From NCBI GenBank assembly GCA_900553945.1, contig USFR01000002.1, positions 124,001-188,000 of the forward strand: a stretch of 64,000 bases of DNA, given 5' to 3'. Shown in pieces: positions 60,858 through 64,000 of the stretch; positions within the stretch are counted from its first letter, which is position 1, and each line of letters opens with the position of its first letter. The position numbers were made by a program, and so were the translations under genes. The stretch is from an uncultured Clostridium sp. (GTDB lineage Bacteria; Bacillota; Clostridia; TANB77; CAG-508). Below the pieces are notes generated by a model that saw only the letters and a program-made list of their open reading frames with translations, did no database searches and had not been told where the DNA came from.

Positions 60858-62321
60858 ATGAAAAAATATCTATTAGAAATTACAACCTTCATAGCCGGAG
60901 CAACTGGAATGATAATAGAATTAGTTGCATCTAGAATTTTATCACCATATTTGGGAAATTCGAATTTAATATGGACATGCATAATTGGAATGATGTTGGC
61001 TTTTATGAGTATAGGATATTTTATAGGTGGAAAAATATCAGATAAACAGCCCAAAAGAAATTTACTATCATTATTTCTACTTAATTCAGCAACTTTTATA
61101 AGTTTAATACCAATTATAGAAATTTATGCGATTGAGCCAATTTCTAAAACTAATTTAAAATTGTCTTTAATTGCAATAATATGCTCAACAATTACTTTTG
61201 GAATACCAAGTATGTTTTTAGCAACTGCATCACCATTTGCAGTAAAACTAAAAGATAAAGACATGGAAGAAATAGGTGGAGTTTCAGGGAGGATGTCAGC
61301 GCTATCAACAATTGGTAGCATTGTTGGAACGTTTTTAGCAGGCTTTGTATTAATTCCTAAATTAGGAGTAAAAAACATAATATTATTAGTAGTAATTGTA
61401 TTAGTAATATTGTCATACTTAATTTATGAAGATAAGGACGTAAAATACTCAATAAAAATGATTGCAACATTAATAATACTAATATTAATCGTTTTAACTG
61501 GTAAAAAAATATTTTTACAAAAACATAATGACATGATATTGGATACAGATTCGGAATACAGTAGAATTTGGATAAAAAAATTCACGAACAATTCTGGAAA
61601 AGAATATAACACACTTGAGGTAGATACAGGTTATGAATCAATCGCAAGCGGTGAAAAGAATTTAACAGCTGATTATCTAAAGTATTATGACTTATTTAAT
61701 TATTATCAAGAAAATACAGAAAATGTTCTAATGATTGGTGGAGCGGCATATACGTATCCATCATACTTTTTAGAACAATACAAAGACAAGAAAATAGATG
61801 TAGTTGAAATAGATCCAAAAATGACAGAAATTGCTGAAAAATATTTTGATTTAAATACACAAAACGAAAATTTAAATATTTATCACGAAGATGGCAGAAG
61901 ATATTTAAATACTACGCAAAAAATGTATGATTGCATATTAATAGATGCATTCAAAGGCTTAAATGTACCTTTTCAACTAACAACAGAAGAAGCATTAATT
62001 CGAGCCCAAAAGAGCTTAAATGAAAATGGTGTAGTAATAACTAATTTAATATCAGCACTGGATGGAAAAAATGCAAACTTTATCAAATACGAATATGCTA
62101 CATATAAAAAAGTATTTGAAGATGTAAAAGTTTTCAAAGTTCAAAATGGAATGTTTAATGATGACGAGTTGCAAAATTTGATATTAGTTGGATTTAAAAG
62201 CAAAGTAACCACACCTAATGCTGAGAATAATAATTATCAAAATTTATTAAAAAATGAAATATTAGATTTTCAAACTGATAAACAGGCAGTAACAGATGAT
62301 TTATGTCCAGTAGGTATATAA
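60858..62321 (+). CDS. Membrane-fused spermidine-synthase-like protein
   Basis: 487 residues. The first half is a seven- or eight-helix membrane domain (EITTFIAGATGMIIELVASRILSPYLG to about 215), the second half a Rossmann-type aminopropyltransferase fold (NVLMIGGAAYTYP, DVVEIDPKMTEIAEKYF, EDGRRYL, YDCILIDAFKG). The ending DDLCPVGI replaces the usual DDxAPVE. Real spermidine synthesis is uncertain, because these fused membrane forms are uncharacterised. It lies 2 bases after znuC, splitting the zinc operon. Confidence 0.82.
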   Translation: MKKYLLEITTFIAGATGMIIELVASRILSPYLGNSNLIWTCIIGMMLAFMSIGYFIGGKISDKQPKRNLLSLFLLNSATFISLIPIIEIYAIEPISKTNLKLSLIAIICSTITFGIPSMFLATASPFAVKLKDKDMEEIGGVSGRMSALSTIGSIVGTFLAGFVLIPKLGVKNIILLVVIVLVILSYLIYEDKDVKYSIKMIATLIILILIVLTGKKIFLQKHNDMILDTDSEYSRIWIKKFTNNSGKEYNTLEVDTGYESIASGEKNLTADYLKYYDLFNYYQENTENVLMIGGAAYTYPSYFLEQYKDKKIDVVEIDPKMTEIAEKYFDLNTQNENLNIYHEDGRRYLNTTQKMYDCILIDAFKGLNVPFQLTTEEALIRAQKSLNENGVVITNLISALDGKNANFIKYEYATYKKVFEDVKVFKVQNGMFNDDELQNLILVGFKSKVTTPNAENNNYQNLLKNEILDFQTDKQAVTDDLCPVGI

Positions 62322-62337
62322 AAATATAATTTATATA

Positions 62338-62366
62338 TTGATATTTTTTATTCTATATAATATACT
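62338..62366 (+). promoter_or_regulatory. Promoter for the small anchored protein
   Basis: TTGATA (62338-62343), 17-base spacer, TATACT (62361-62366). Confidence 0.6.
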
Positions 62367-62405
62367 GGTAATGTAAAATTTAACAAAGTGAAAGGAGCAA
62401 GATAC

Positions 62406-63026
62406 ATGGAAAAAGTAAAAAATGTATTTGGCAAAATTGGAGCTTGGATTAAAGCAAACACAAAAATAGTTATAGGAATTGTTGTTGCACTAGTAGTAGT
62501 TATAATCCTAGCAAGTATATTCTTTGGAGGAAGTGAAAAAAGAGCAGTTAAAAAATATTTTAGCGCAATAAATTCATGTGACTACAGTAAAGTCGCTAAA
62601 GCAATGGATTTAGATGCAGCAGTTGCTTGGAAAAATGCACAATCTTCAAGTTCTAGTTATTATTCATATTCAGATTCTTCAAAATCAAATAAAGATGTAG
62701 TTAAAGAGTTTGAAGACAATTTAAAAGATGTAGATGACGATGATGTAGATAGTTATAAAGATAATTTGAAAGATAGTTATGATAAAGATGATAAAGGAAA
62801 ATATAAAATTAAATTATTAAAAGTTGTATCAGTTTCGCCAGCTAAAGATAATAAGAATTTAAAGAAAGTTGTTGTAAAATATAGAGCTACAACTAAACCA
62901 GACAAGGATGATAAAGATGACGATGATGACGAAATCTGGAAAAAAGAAAAAGATTATACAAGACAAATTGAAAACTATATGACATTATACCTATATAAAG
63001 GAAAAGTAATTGGTCAAGGATATTAA
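62406..63026 (+). CDS. Membrane-anchored Asp/Lys-rich protein (DUF4878-like)
   Basis: 206 residues. One helix (about 18-42) is followed by AVKKYFSAINSCDYSKVAKAM, which resembles the start of NTF2-like DUF4878 domains, a Ser/Tyr patch (SSSSYYSYSDSS) and very acidic stretches. Probably an extracellular domain on a membrane anchor; no function assigned. ATG 62406 is 8 bases after AAAGGAG. Confidence 0.65.
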   Translation: MEKVKNVFGKIGAWIKANTKIVIGIVVALVVVIILASIFFGGSEKRAVKKYFSAINSCDYSKVAKAMDLDAAVAWKNAQSSSSSYYSYSDSSKSNKDVVKEFEDNLKDVDDDDVDSYKDNLKDSYDKDDKGKYKIKLLKVVSVSPAKDNKNLKKVVVKYRATTKPDKDDKDDDDDEIWKKEKDYTRQIENYMTLYLYKGKVIGQGY

Positions 63027-63040
63027 TACGCATATTATAA

Positions 63041-63078
63041 GAAAAGGGTCTCTTTTTTGAAGAGACTTTTTCTTTTTT
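63041..63078 (+). terminator. Terminator before the small helical gene
   Basis: GAAAAGGGTCTC (63041-63052) pairs with GAGACTTTTTC (63062-63072), followed by TTTTTT. Confidence 0.85.
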
Positions 63079-63098
63079 ATCTTACATATATCTACTGA

Positions 63099-63127
63099 TT
63101 GACTATAATACAAGTATATGGTAAAAT
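63099..63127 (+). promoter_or_regulatory. Promoter ahead of the helical gene and znuB
   Basis: TTGACT (63099-63104), 17-base spacer, TAAAAT (63122-63127). Confidence 0.65.
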
Positions 63128-63158
63128 CTAAAAGAACGAAAGAATGGAGGATATTGCG

Positions 63159-63602
63159 ATGAAAGAAGAACTATTAAAAAAAGCAAATGAAATTTTAGAA
63201 AAAACTAAAAATGAACAAGAAAAATATGAAGCAGAAAGAAAAATTATATATTGGCTTATGGAACACGTTTCAGATGAAGATATAAATATGTTAGAATATA
63301 TGGAAAGATTATATGAAAAAATTTCAAAAATTGAAAAAGAAAATGAGCAATATATTCAAGTAAAAGGATATATTAAAAAATTAAAAAATCAACATATGAG
63401 AAAAAATGAAGAAAATGATGAAAATATATATTTATTTAAAATAGTTGATAAGAATAATAATTCATATGTATTTTTCACAAGAGAAAATGCTAGAAATTTT
63501 ATAAAAGAGCATCAAGAAATTTTCGAGGGGGAAATTGAGATACAAGTTGATAATAATATAAATGTTGATTTAAAAGAATTATTAAAATTAATTGAAGAAT
63601 AA
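63159..63602 (+). CDS. Small helical protein of unknown function
   Basis: 147 residues. The first 90 residues are charged alpha-helix (ILEKTKNEQEKYEAERKIIYWLM, then KISKIEKENEQYIQVKGYIKKL), the last 50 a small beta/alpha unit (YLFKIVDKNNNSYVFFTRENARNFIKEHQEIFEGEIEIQVD). I do not recognise a family. ATG 63159 follows TGGAGG by 8 bases. It is 14 bases ahead of znuB and so shares its promoter; no zinc-binding motif is visible. Confidence 0.65.
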   Translation: MKEELLKKANEILEKTKNEQEKYEAERKIIYWLMEHVSDEDINMLEYMERLYEKISKIEKENEQYIQVKGYIKKLKNQHMRKNEENDENIYLFKIVDKNNNSYVFFTRENARNFIKEHQEIFEGEIEIQVDNNINVDLKELLKLIEE

Positions 63603-63616
63603 AAAGAGAGGAAAAA

Positions 63617-64000
63617 ATGGAACAGATTATTAATTTATTAAGTTACACATTTATACAAAGAGCATTAATTTGTGGTATCACAATATCACTTTGTGCAGCA
63701 CTAATAGGTGTTATTCTTGTTCTTAAAAATTATTCGATGATAGGGCATGGACTAGGTGAAGTCGGTTTTGCATCATTAACTTTAGCAGTAGCACTTAATT
63801 TACCACCGCTATCAGTTTCAATCCCAATAGTACTTATTGCAGCTGTTATAATAATGATAATAAGTCAAAAAAAAGGCGAAAGTGGAGACATACAAATTGC
63901 ATTAGTATCTACAGGTGCATTGGCATTAGGAATTATAATTACATCAATTTCAACAGGATTTAATATAGATGTATCAAACTATATGTTTGGAAGTATATTA
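63617..64000 (+). CDS. znuB: Zinc ABC transporter permease, N-terminal part
   Basis: 128 residues to the window edge, frame open. FIQRALICGITISLCAALIGVILVLKNYSMIGHGLGEVGFA is the start of the ABC-3 (ZnuB/MntB) permease family, including the SMIGHGLGEVGFA loop that contacts the ATPase. It would complete the transporter with znuA and znuC 2.8 kb upstream. The ribosome site is AGAGAGG. Confidence 0.9.
   Translation, partial: MEQIINLLSYTFIQRALICGITISLCAALIGVILVLKNYSMIGHGLGEVGFASLTLAVALNLPPLSVSIPIVLIAAVIIMIISQKKGESGDIQIALVSTGALALGIIITSISTGFNIDVSNYMFGSIL

Overview
The window is AT-rich (roughly 30% GC by eye) and reads like a chromosome segment of a Gram-positive anaerobe of the class Clostridia, probably an uncultured gut-type lineage. 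The grounds are the dense co-directional genes, strong AGGAGG-type ribosome sites with frequent TTG and GTG starts, sigma-A promoters with 17-base spacers, a T-box before thrS, several Firmicutes-type riboswitches, TIGR04086/tgt/queA synteny, and an OLE RNA with its membrane partner OapA. No prophage, CRISPR array, rRNA, tRNA or intact insertion sequence is visible.

Layout. 1-7.6 kb: end of an MMPL transporter with a secreted heptad-repeat partner, a PHP phosphoesterase, a frameshifted methyltransferase, a queuosine-precursor transporter behind a preQ1-I-like leader, a compositionally foreign SPFH protein, a membrane-anchored hydrolase and a YfcE-type phosphodiesterase. 7.6-11.6 kb: a manganese (yybP-ykoY) riboswitch controlling a P-type cation ATPase and a Na+/Ca2+-exchanger-family protein. 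11.7-16.3 kb: Nudix and MazG-like housekeeping enzymes, then a lipid/glycan operon with a GT8, a GT8-acyltransferase fusion and a second acyltransferase. 16.5-19.6 kb: small accessory genes (DUF1064 nuclease-like, flavoprotein, HipA-like kinase, membrane protein). 19.6-25.8 kb: a riboswitch-like leader (guanidine-IV candidate) before a MATE-cytidylate-kinase-like fusion, then a TetR/ABC exporter module with two matching palindromic operators. 25.8-31 kb: mutL, a ZIP transporter, a tandem pair of paralogous sigma factors with an unusual shared C-terminal domain, and a pseudouridine synthase. 31-38 kb: T-box and thrS, a large unknown protein, then the OLE RNA-oapA locus. 38-53 kb: pseudouridine synthase, tmcAL, rnhA, coaE, queA, tgt, WG-repeat protein, HD hydrolase, divergent SecD/SecF-like pair, glmM. 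53.8-64 kb: metG, tmk, nadD, a DUF368 lipid-carrier transporter, and a zinc-uptake ABC system whose permease lies 2.8 kb away from the other two genes.

Themes. Metal handling recurs (Mn riboswitch with two exporters, ZIP, ZnuABC, and OLE/OapA, which is linked in the literature to Mg2+ and stress tolerance). Queuosine modification appears as salvage transport plus tgt/queA. The least explained items are: the structured oapA leader that puts the only good ribosome site on the far side of an 88-base hairpin; two copies of a structured intergenic element with conserved inner ends but different, internally complementary arms; a second intergenic repeat family that follows terminators; the paired sigma factors; and two unusual domain fusions.
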